Part shown: positions 34,174-40,179 of the stretch, one piece after another
How positions within the stretch are numbered: position 1 is the stretch's first letter
How the letters are laid out: every line of letters begins with the position of its first letter
Source of the DNA: an uncultured Clostridia bacterium
GTDB lineage: Bacteria > Bacillota > Clostridia > TANB77 > CAG-508
NCBI GenBank assembly: GCA_944388605.1
Contig: CALXJJ010000013.1
Location: forward strand, 1-40,179
Reading direction: 5' to 3'
Length of the DNA stretch: 40,179 nucleotides
Position numbers and translations under genes: made by a program
The notes under the pieces: model-generated
What the model saw: the letters and a program-made list of their open reading frames with translations, nothing else
Databases searched by the model: none
Told to the model about the DNA's origin: nothing

Positions 34174-34857
34174 CTATTTTTGATCAATATACATACTTGG
34201 TCCCATTGTTGTTGATATTGCTACACTTTTAATGTATTGTCCTTTTGCAGCTGATGGTTTAGCTTTTATAATAGCTCCTATAATTGTATTATAGTTTTCT
34301 AATAATTTATCAGCTCCAAATGAAACTTTCCCAAATCCTAAATGAATAATATTAGTTTTATCTAATCTATATTCTACTTTACCTGATTTTATTTCACTAA
34401 TAGCTTTAGTAACATCCATTGTTACAGTTCCAGATTTAGGGTTTGGCATTAATCCTTTTGGTCCTAATACTTTTCCTAATCTACCAACAACTCCCATCAT
34501 ATCTGGTGTTGCTACAATTACGTCATAATCAAACCAATTTTCTTTTTCTATTTTGGGTATTAATTCTTCTGCTCCAACATAATCTGCTCCAGCCTTTAAA
34601 GCTTCATCAGCTTTTGGTCCTTTTGCAAATACTAATACTTTCAATGTTTTTCCTGTTCCATTTGGAAGTACAGTAGTTCCTCTAACTTGTTGATCTGCAT
34701 GTTTTGAATCAACACCTAATTTAACATGTAATTCTACTGTTTCATCAAATTTAGCTTTTGGCATTTTTTCTATTAATTCTAGTGCCTCTTTTGCATTATA
34801 TAATTTTGATGAATCAATAAGTTTAGCACTATCTTGATATCTTTTTCCTCTTTTCAT
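34174..34857 (-). CDS. rplA: 50S ribosomal protein L1
   Basis: 227 aa, binds 23S rRNA at the E-site stalk. Start at 34857 ([15 protein letters not shown]) after AAAGGAGGT; the ORF extends upstream to 34902 but without an SD. Conserved [20 protein letters not shown] and [20 protein letters not shown]. Sits 52 bases after rplK. Confidence 0.97.
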   Translation of the reverse strand: MKRGKRYQDSAKLIDSSKLYNAKEALELIEKMPKAKFDETVELHVKLGVDSKHADQQVRGTTVLPNGTGKTLKVLVFAKGPKADEALKAGADYVGAEELIPKIEKENWFDYDVIVATPDMMGVVGRLGKVLGPKGLMPNPKSGTVTMDVTKAISEIKSGKVEYRLDKTNIIHLGFGKVSFGADKLLENYNTIIGAIIKAKPSAAKGQYIKSVAISTTMGPSMYIDQK

Positions 34858-34909
34858 TTTTACCTCCTTTGGTTCTAACGAAACAATATATGCTTCTCCC
34901 AATTAATTT

Positions 34910-35338
34910 TTATTCTGCTACAACAACTCCCATAGAGCGAGCTGTTCCTTTTACCATACTCATAGCTGCTTCTAATGATGCTGCATTTAAGTCTGGCATT
35001 TTTTGTTTTGCAATTTCTTCAACTTGTTCTTTAGTAATTGTAGCAACTTTATCTCTATTTGGCTTTCCTGAGCCTTTTTCTATTTTAGCTACTTTTTTTA
35101 TTAATACAGCCATTGGTGGCTCTTTTGTAATAAATTCAAATGACTTATCTTTATAAACAGTTATTACAACTGGAATTATTAATCCTGTTTGTTTTGCTGT
35201 TCTATCATTGAATTCTTTTACAAATTGCATAATATTAACACCACTTGATCCTAGTGCTGGTCCAACTGGTGGAGCTGGTGTTGCTTTACCTGCTGGAATT
35301 TGTAATTTAATAATATTTCCAATTTCTTTTTCTGCCAT
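34910..35338 (-). CDS. rplK: 50S ribosomal protein L11
   Basis: 142 aa, GTPase-centre protein. Contains [37 protein letters not shown] and the C-terminal EGTARSMG-like [23 protein letters not shown]. First of the rplKAJL set, 66 bases after nusG. Confidence 0.98.
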   Translation of the reverse strand: MAEKEIGNIIKLQIPAGKATPAPPVGPALGSSGVNIMQFVKEFNDRTAKQTGLIIPVVITVYKDKSFEFITKEPPMAVLIKKVAKIEKGSGKPNRDKVATITKEQVEEIAKQKMPDLNAASLEAAMSMVKGTARSMGVVVAE

Positions 35339-35404
35339 TTATAGCACCTCCTTTAGTTTTGTATGTATATTAAATCAGTGAATTTAATCACTATTTTAAA
35401 CATT

Positions 35405-35941
35405 TTAATTATTTTTTTTCACTTGTGAAAACTCTAACTCTACTGGTGTTTCTCTTCCAAACATAGACACTAATACTTTTATTTTATGTTTTTCTTTATT
35501 AATTTCTGTTACAGTTCCAACAAAATCTTTTAATGCTCCATCTATAATTGTAACAGTATCATTAACATTATAATCTATATTTATTGATTGTAAATCAAAT
35601 CCCATTTTTGCTATTTCTTCTTCAGTTAAAGCAATAGGATCTGTTCCAGAACCAACAAAACCTGTAACACCTCTGGTATTTCTCACAATATACCAAGTTT
35701 CTTCAGTTACAATCATTTTTATTAAAACATATCCTGGAAAAACTTTCTTTAAATTAACCTTTCTTTTTCCATCTTTTATTTCTATTTGCTCTTCTAGTGG
35801 AACAACAATATCGAAGAAATAATTTTGTAAATCTCTATTTTTTACAGTGTTTTCCAAGTCTGTTTTAACTTTGTTCTCGTAACCAGAATATGTATGCACA
35901 ACATACCACTTTGGTTCTAAATCTTGATTTTTTTGAGACAT
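35405..35941 (-). CDS. nusG: Transcription elongation/termination factor NusG
   Basis: 178 aa. NGN domain with KWYVVHTYSGYENKVKTDLE and VFPGYVLIKMIVTEETWYIV, then RNTRGVTGFVGSGTDP; C-terminal KOW domain with VTIIDGALKDFVGTVTEIN. SD AGGAGG. Fourteen bases after secE. Confidence 0.98.
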   Translation of the reverse strand: MSQKNQDLEPKWYVVHTYSGYENKVKTDLENTVKNRDLQNYFFDIVVPLEEQIEIKDGKRKVNLKKVFPGYVLIKMIVTEETWYIVRNTRGVTGFVGSGTDPIALTEEEIAKMGFDLQSINIDYNVNDTVTIIDGALKDFVGTVTEINKEKHKIKVLVSMFGRETPVELEFSQVKKNN

Positions 35942-35955
35942 GATAAAATAGCCTC

Positions 35956-36345
35956 CTATTCTACATTTTCTGTATTTTGCATAGTTTCATTACTAGTTAC
36001 ATTAGCTTCTGCTTCATTTACTATAGTATTTTCTGTTACCTCATTTGTTGTATTTTCTGAACTTTCTTCATTTTCTATAGTTTCATTTGTTGTAACAGTG
36101 TTACTCTCTGTACCTACTAATGCTTTTAGTTTATCTACACCATATGTATTAATTTTTTCAAAAGCTAAATCTAGTACAAATGTTATTATTGCTACTATAA
36201 TAGCTATTGTGATAACAGCTATTGTACTATTAACTAATTGTTTTGGTGTTGGCCATATTACTTTTTTTAGTTCTGCTTTTGAATCCTTAAAGAAATGTTT
36301 TTTTTCTTTCTTTTCTTTATTCTTTTTATTTATGTCCTTAGGCAT
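35956..36345 (-). CDS. secE: Preprotein translocase SecE with long low-complexity C-terminal tail
   Basis: 129 aa, whereas single-helix bacterial SecE is about 60-75 aa. Lys-rich N-terminus (1-20), the conserved amphipathic SKAELKKVIWPTPKQLVNS (22-40), one transmembrane helix (41-60), and then a tail from residue 78 built of Asn/Thr/Glu/Val with repeated NET-I-EN and TNEVTEN units. By SecE topology the tail is outside the membrane. Position between rpmG and nusG confirms the identity. SD TAGGAGG. Confidence 0.95.
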   Translation of the reverse strand: MPKDINKKNKEKKEKKHFFKDSKAELKKVIWPTPKQLVNSTIAVITIAIIVAIITFVLDLAFEKINTYGVDKLKALVGTESNTVTTNETIENEESSENTTNEVTENTIVNEAEANVTSNETMQNTENVE

Positions 36346-36367
36346 TGGTATTTCCTCCTATAAAAGA

Positions 36368-36532
36368 CTATTTTGTTTCTTTATGGTTTGTACGCTTATT
36401 GCAACGTTTACAATATTTCTTTACTTCAAGTCTCTCTGTATTATTTTTCTTATTTTTTTCTGTCATATAATTTCTTTCTTTGCATTCTGTACATTCTAAT
36501 GTAATTGCTTCTCTTGCTCCTTTTCCAGCCAT
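36368..36532 (-). CDS. rpmG: 50S ribosomal protein L33 (zinc-binding type)
   Basis: 54 aa. Start at 36532 ([20 protein letters not shown]) after GGAGGTG. Two CxxC knuckles (CTEC, CKRC) mark the zinc form. First gene of the secE-nusG-rplKAJL transcription unit. Confidence 0.95.
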   Translation of the reverse strand: MAGKGAREAITLECTECKERNYMTEKNKKNNTERLEVKKYCKRCNKRTNHKETK

Positions 36533-36590
36533 TTCAATACACCTCCACATATTTTATGCTTTTTACACTTTTACTATTTATCTTTTTTAA

Positions 36591-36646
36591 GCGTATGTTC
36601 AATACATACGCCTTTGTATTGTATCATAATTATTCTTGTTTGTCAA
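36591..36646 (-). promoter_or_regulatory. Promoter and leader hairpin of the rpmG-rplL operon
   Basis: Minus strand TTGACA (plus 36641-36646), 17 bases, TACAAT (plus 36618-36623). The transcript starts with a perfect 8-bp hairpin GCGTATGT/ACATACGC (36591-36611) followed by TTAAAAAAG, perhaps a 5-prime stabiliser. Confidence 0.75.
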
Positions 36647-36674
36647 CATATAAAGTTACTTTGTTTACATATAA

Positions 36675-37559
36675 TTATCCCTTTATTTGTTTTGCTACTT
36701 CTTCTGCAAAATTCTCTTCTTTTTTCTCTAATCCTTCACCTTTTTCAAATCTAGCAAATCTTAGTACTTTTGCACCTTTTGAATTTAAAAGTTCTTCTAC
36801 TTTTATATCTGGATCTTTTACAAAATTTTGTTCTAGCAAACAAATTTCTGAGTAGAATTTTCCTATTCTTCCTTGTACCATTTTTTCAGCTATTTGTGCT
36901 GGTTTTCCCTCATTCATAGCTTGTGCTTTTAAAATCTCCATTTCTTTGTCTACTCTTTCAGTTGGCACTGCATCTCTGTTTAAATATTCTGGTCTTGCAG
37001 CTGCAATTTGCATACATATATCTTTTTCTAATTCTTTTTCTGCATTTTCCATTTCTACTAAAACAGCTATTTTTCCTTCACCATGAATATATTTTTCGAT
37101 ACTTCCATTCTTAGATTCAAATCTAGCAAATCTCCTAATAGACATATTTTCTCCAATTGTTGCAATTTTATTTGTTAATACTTCTTGTACAGTTTTGTCT
37201 GTCTCTTCAATTGATTTTTGATTTAAAAGTTCTTCTACATCTTTTGGATTGTTTAAAGCCACTTGTTTTGCTATGTTTGCAACAAAAGTTTTAAATTCTT
37301 CATTTTTTGCAACAAAGTCTGTTTCTGCATTAACTTCAACAACCGCTCCTATTTTAGAGTCTTCTGAAATATAAGCATCTACCAATCCTTCTGCTGCAAT
37401 TCTATCTGATTTTTTTGCAGCCTTTGCAATTCCTCTTTCTCTTAATAATTCAATTGCTTTTTCTTCATCTCCATTTGTTTCTGTAAGAACCTTCTTACAG
37501 TCCATCATTCCTGCACCTGTTCTTTCTCTTAATTCTTTTACTTGACTTGCAGTAATCAT
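36675..37559 (-). CDS. tsf: Elongation factor Ts
   Basis: 294 aa, nucleotide exchange factor for EF-Tu. N-terminal UBA-like ASQVKELRERTGAGMMDCKK; core with NAETDFVAKNEEFKTFV; C-terminal VQGRIGKFYSEICLLEQNFV. Co-transcribed after rpsB. Unusually the next operon is rpmG-secE rather than pyrH-frr. Confidence 0.98.
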   Translation of the reverse strand: MITASQVKELRERTGAGMMDCKKVLTETNGDEEKAIELLRERGIAKAAKKSDRIAAEGLVDAYISEDSKIGAVVEVNAETDFVAKNEEFKTFVANIAKQVALNNPKDVEELLNQKSIEETDKTVQEVLTNKIATIGENMSIRRFARFESKNGSIEKYIHGEGKIAVLVEMENAEKELEKDICMQIAAARPEYLNRDAVPTERVDKEMEILKAQAMNEGKPAQIAEKMVQGRIGKFYSEICLLEQNFVKDPDIKVEELLNSKGAKVLRFARFEKGEGLEKKEENFAEEVAKQIKG

Positions 37560-37622
37560 TTTTACTCCTCCTTAAAATTTTTAAAGAGCAAGAGCAGAGC
37601 TCCTACTCTTATATATAAATTA

Positions 37623-38390
37623 TTATTGTTCTTCTGTAGCTACAACTTCTTCCATGCTCATATCTTCAGATGTCTCATCAACTTGCTCTGTGGTAATATC
37701 CATAGATTCTCCTTGTCTACCTTCTATAACAGCATTTGCCATAACATCTGTTATTAGTTTTACAGCACGAATAGCGTCATCATTTCCTGGAATAGCATAA
37801 TCTACTTCTTCTGGATTACAATTAGTATCAACTAACCCAACTACTGGAATACCTAATTTTTTAGCTTCCAATATAGCTATTCTCTCTTTCTTAGGATCTA
37901 CTATAAATAACATCTGTGGAATCTTATCCATTTCTTTAATTCCTCCAAGATTCTTCTCTAGTTTATCCATTTCTTTCTTTAATATAATAACTTCTTTTTT
38001 TGGTAATACATCAAAAGTTCCATCTTCTTGCATTGTTTCTAATTCTTTAAGTCTTTCAATTCTTTTTCTTATTGTACCAAAATTCGTTAATGTACCACCT
38101 AACCATCTTTGGTTAATATAATACATGCCACATTTTTCAGCAGCTTCTTTCACACATTCTTGTGCTTGTTTTTTTGTTCCTACAAACAAAATTGTTTTTC
38201 CTTCTTCAGCTTGCTCTTTTACAAAAGCATATGCTTCATCAAGCTTTTTAGAAGTTTTTTGCAAATCAATTATATGGATTCCATTTCTAGCTTGAAAAAT
38301 ATATTCTGCCATTTTAGGATCCCATCTTCTTGTTTGATGTCCAAAATGAACACCTGCCTCTAGTAATTGTTTCATTGCAACTACTGCCAT
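37623..38390 (-). CDS. rpsB: 30S ribosomal protein S2
   Basis: 255 aa. Contains [34 protein letters not shown] and [19 protein letters not shown]; coiled-coil insert in the middle; acidic C-terminal tail rich in Glu and Met ([16 protein letters not shown]). SD AAAGGAGG. First gene of rpsB-tsf with its own promoter and leader. Confidence 0.98.
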   Translation of the reverse strand: MAVVAMKQLLEAGVHFGHQTRRWDPKMAEYIFQARNGIHIIDLQKTSKKLDEAYAFVKEQAEEGKTILFVGTKKQAQECVKEAAEKCGMYYINQRWLGGTLTNFGTIRKRIERLKELETMQEDGTFDVLPKKEVIILKKEMDKLEKNLGGIKEMDKIPQMLFIVDPKKERIAILEAKKLGIPVVGLVDTNCNPEEVDYAIPGNDDAIRAVKLITDVMANAVIEGRQGESMDITTEQVDETSEDMSMEEVVATEEQ

Positions 38391-38418
38391 TCTATATTCC
38401 TCCTTTTAGTTTTACCTC

Positions 38419-38485
38419 CACTAAACTTTATATCGCCTGCAACACTTAAGGTTATATTAAGCACTCTTGCTCAGCTCATTTAGTG
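38419..38485 (-). promoter_or_regulatory. Probable autoregulatory leader of rpsB
   Basis: On minus CACTAAA (plus 38479-38485) pairs with TTTAGTG (plus 38419-38425) immediately before the RBS, enclosing GCAA...CTTAA paired with TTAAG...TTGC. A closed two-stem leader of about 67 bases overlapping the SD fits the S2 leader class, in which S2 represses its own mRNA. Confidence 0.5.
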
Positions 38486-38505
38486 TGTGTATTTTAACGT
38501 TATCC

Positions 38506-38534
38506 ATTATATCAAAAAAACATTGTAATTGCAA
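38506..38534 (-). promoter_or_regulatory. Promoter of rpsB-tsf
   Basis: Minus strand TTGCAA (plus 38529-38534), 17 bases, TATAAT (plus 38506-38511). Confidence 0.7.
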
Positions 38535-38601
38535 TACTTTTTTGCATTTTTCTTCTTACAATAATTTATAATTTATATCGGTTACAATCCACAGTTTTAA
38601 A

Positions 38602-38709
38602 AGAACAAATCGGAAAGCTCTAATTTAATTCAAACTTTAACTTTCTCTTTGGCTTTTTAGTAAATTTGTTTCTAAGCCAAATTTACGAAGTCAAAATTGC
38701 GTGCAATGG
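38602..38709 (+). repeat. 110-bp structured intergenic repeat, copy C
   Basis: Shares GAACAAATCGGAAAGC, GGCTTTTTAGTAAATTTGTT and TTTACGAAGTCAAAATTG with copy A. AAAGC and GGCTTT face each other as the inner stem. The central hairpin is changed. It lies upstream of the rpsB promoter, antiparallel to rpsB. Confidence 0.7.
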
Positions 38710-38725
38710 ATTTACCACAAGAGAC

Positions 38726-38869
38726 TTGACAATCTGAATAACTACTGATATTTCTCAAGAGTATGCTTTTTAAAAACAAAATAAATTTCTACTTCATCCT
38801 CACTGCATACCTTTAGCAAATAAAAACCTTGTAAAATATTGATATTTCAATACTTACAAGGCTTTTTTT
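38726..38869 (+). ncRNA. Possible short plus-strand RNA ending in a terminator
   Basis: TTGACA (38726-38731), 17 bases, TATTTC, then about 110 bases without ORF containing GTATGC/GCATAC (38761-38766 with 38805-38810) and a strong intrinsic terminator: CCTTGTAAAATATTG paired with CAATACTTACAAGG (38827-38861), then CTTTTTTT. The -10 is poor. The same hairpin also serves the minus strand (TTTTTATTTG) and may simply be a bidirectional terminator. Confidence 0.3.
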
Positions 38870-39012
38870 GTCTGGTGCCAACGAAGTAGTTATTTACAAC
38901 TTTTTGGCTCTCTTGACGATTGATACAAATATCAATCAATTTATTAGAGTATATCATATTTTTTATAAATTGCAATATCTTACAATGTATTTTTTAATAA
39001 AATTCTCACAAA
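38870..39012. other. Non-coding gap before the Cys-rich gene
   Basis: No gene supported. GATTGATA/TATCAATC (38918-38937) forms a small palindrome beside a TTGACG, perhaps an operator or hairpin. Otherwise AT-rich sequence without signal. Confidence 0.4.
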
Positions 39013-39050
39013 AACAGAATGTATTACATTTTAATATAATACATTCTGTT
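39013..39050 (-). terminator. Terminator of the HD/Cys-rich operon
   Basis: AACAGAATGTATTA pairs perfectly over 14 bp with TAATACATTCTGTT; the minus tail is TTTGTGAG, so with the outer A/T pairs the U-run is TTTTT. Confidence 0.7.
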
Positions 39051-39065
39051 TTGCTGACTTACATA

Positions 39066-39260
39066 TCACGGAAGCCGTCTTTTCAACATAGCATCTTCAC
39101 GTGCCTTCTCATCTTTTTCGCATCTTGTAACATATTGTGAACCATCATAAATCTGAGTTTTTTTCCTCTGGGGCATATACCTTACGGGGCAATTTTCTTT
39201 TTTACAAAAGGCACATTTCAAGTTGCTTTTTAAGACAGAAAAAAATGTAAGCTTTGCCAT
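39066..39260 (-). CDS. Small Cys-rich protein (64 aa), function unknown
   Basis: Basic 64-residue protein with CAFCKKENCPVRYMPQ and a fifth Cys later (YVTRCEKDEK). The Cys-x2-Cys-x4-Cys cluster could bind zinc or iron, but the set is too small to name. SD AAGGAGG. It follows the HD hydrolase gene by 38 bases in the same direction and shares its less AT-rich composition; the two were probably acquired or are expressed together. Confidence 0.65.
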   Translation of the reverse strand: MAKLTFFSVLKSNLKCAFCKKENCPVRYMPQRKKTQIYDGSQYVTRCEKDEKAREDAMLKRRLP

Positions 39261-39298
39261 ATCTTTTTCCTCCTTAACAATTTTGTTTGCGAGTTACA

Positions 39299-39955
39299 TT
39301 AAAAGTCCGTTTGAGTATCAGCCTCCTTAATATAATCAAGAAGTTTTGAAAATCTTTCATCTTCTGCATATAAAGGTCTATCCCATTCATACCAAATGTC
39401 AAATGCCGTTTTTGCACCGTCTTGCACCATTTGTTGAACTTTTTGACTGTTGAAAACAACATTATTTTCCTGCCTATCTAAGGGATTTTGGCACCCCATA
39501 TCCTGATAAACTTTTGCTTGTATGTCGGCATCTAATTTATCACAATGATAAGCAAAAATTGCTTCTTTCGTTTTCCTTTCGTCAAATTCTAACAATAATG
39601 CAAAGTATTCTTTCTTCTTGACTAAGTCGCCTAGAACTTCCTTGATTGCTTCATGTTCTTTTTCCATTTTTTCTTCTAGAGTGACATTGTCAAATGGGGT
39701 AATATCTCCTATGACAACTTCACCTAATTCGTGAAGAACCAGCATTTTTATTACCTTACCGATATCCAAGTGTGTTTCAAATTCAGAATCGATACTTAAT
39801 GCCAGTATGCACGTTCCATAAACATGTTCAGCAATACTTTCAATTCTTTCTTTACTCACATTCCAATGTGTTTCGTCCCAGCCACTCCTAATTTTATATT
39901 TCAGTTGTGTAGCCAAGAGATAAAACCTCATTGTACTTTTAAGTCTTTCTTCCAT
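39299..39955 (-). CDS. HD-domain hydrolase, YfbR/HD_3-like
   Basis: 218 aa. Metal-dependent phosphohydrolase fold: His in ESIAEHVYGT (about 43), HD-type doublet replaced by His-Glu in MLVLHELGEVVIGDITPFD (about 75), and a later Asp in YHCDKLDADIQAKVYQDMG (about 139). Members of this group act on deoxynucleoside monophosphates or similar phosphomonoesters; the substrate here is unknown. SD GAAGGAGG. Composition is clearly less AT-rich than rpsB or addB, suggesting transfer. Confidence 0.8.
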   Translation of the reverse strand: MEERLKSTMRFYLLATQLKYKIRSGWDETHWNVSKERIESIAEHVYGTCILALSIDSEFETHLDIGKVIKMLVLHELGEVVIGDITPFDNVTLEEKMEKEHEAIKEVLGDLVKKKEYFALLLEFDERKTKEAIFAYHCDKLDADIQAKVYQDMGCQNPLDRQENNVVFNSQKVQQMVQDGAKTAFDIWYEWDRPLYAEDERFSKLLDYIKEADTQTDF

Positions 39956-39973
39956 ACCAATTCCTCCTTCAAT

Positions 39974-40057
39974 AATTATTGTGCTGCTAGTGGTTCTTTA
40001 TGTTTAACTCCAAAAGGAGATTATAAAAAATTAATTAGCTTACTTGCTAAATCTTAG
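39974..40057 (+). pseudogene. Possible C-terminal relic of a plus-strand gene
   Basis: The plus frame reads NNYCAASGSLCLTPKGDYKK then LISLLAKS and a stop at 40057. It is not obviously random: Gly, Pro, Cys and a clean helical end. It lies in the leader of the HD gene, has no start or RBS, and vanishes where the HD gene begins, as if a native gene had been cut by the incoming module. I cannot identify the parent family. Confidence 0.25.
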
Positions 40058-40059
40058 TA

Positions 40060-40088
40060 ATTATACCATAAAATCTTACGTTCTTCAA
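40060..40088 (-). promoter_or_regulatory. Promoter of the HD hydrolase gene
   Basis: Minus strand TTGAAG (plus 40083-40088), 17 bases, TATAAT (plus 40060-40065), giving a leader of about 100 bases. The remaining sequence to the window end shows nothing recognisable. Confidence 0.65.
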
Positions 40089-40179
40089 TAGTTCAGCTAC
40101 CTTCCTATAGTAATAATAAATTTTCTAATTAACATTGTTAAACAAATATAAAACAATTTTATTTCTTTCAGTTTGTTTC

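Noticed and set aside
35924-36499. 191-codon plus-strand ORF with hydrophobic stretches
   Set aside because: Exact antisense of secE and rpmG; hydrophobicity comes from the complement of Lys/Glu codons.

Overview
The window reads as a piece of chromosome from a strongly AT-rich, anaerobic, low-GC Gram-positive (Bacillota, class Clostridia). The evidence is poly-A/T-rich codon use, strong Shine-Dalgarno sequences (GGAGG), a T-box in front of aspS, a bifurcating-type [FeFe]-hydrogenase operon next to a bifunctional AdhE, clostridial-type pseudopilin N-termini, and a relic of the spore protease gene yabG. I cannot name a genus from the sequence. No tRNA, rRNA, CRISPR array or intact transposase is visible. 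Most genes lie on the minus strand; aspS, leuS, a zinc-metalloprotease-like gene and an xre regulator lie on plus.

Layout. 0.3-1.7 kb: a PIN-toxin/partner pair with a frameshifted toxin, a hairpin-rich stretch and a yabG relic. 1.9-4.1 kb: promoter, T-box and aspS. 4.2-7.3 kb: a small unknown gene with a consensus promoter, and adhE with a long palindrome over its promoter. 7.3-9.3 kb: a pseudopilin N-terminus and a beta-propeller-like protein that become one ORF if an (AT)7 tract loses one AT. 9.8-14.2 kb: hydC-hydB-hydA. 14.5-20.4 kb: an unknown gene, leuS, an HExxH protein and a GltD/NfnB-like flavoprotein. 20.5-20.65 kb: a candidate free-standing structured RNA with its own promoter. 20.7-27.8 kb: a six-gene operon (ogg, addB, pgeF, S66 carboxypeptidase, family-4 UDG, NUDIX) joining DNA repair with cell-wall editing. 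27.9-31.8 kb: frameshifted yitT, a radical-SAM homologue without its cluster motif, rnc, acpP and plsX. 32.2-38.5 kb: xre, then rplL/J/A/K, nusG, secE, rpmG, tsf and rpsB with two ribosomal leader candidates. 39-40.2 kb: a Cys-rich small protein and an HD hydrolase that look less AT-rich than their surroundings.

Metabolically, HydABC and AdhE form a redox-disposal module (H2 and ethanol), and the GltD/NfnB-like protein would handle NAD(P)H electrons. The translation genes (aspS, leuS, r-proteins, tsf, nusG) carry classical regulation: T-box, L10 leader, and a probable S2 leader.

The most unusual content is intergenic. A roughly 110-bp structured repeat occurs in three near-full copies and two fragments, one copy sitting inside the hyd operon. 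A second hairpin family shares sequence between the aspS leader, the aspS/4.2-kb gap and the xre/rplL gap. The RNA candidate at 20.5 kb and the adhE operator palindrome also stand out. Four genes carry apparent small frameshifts, three of them in or beside simple repeats, so sequencing or assembly error must be excluded before reading biology into them.
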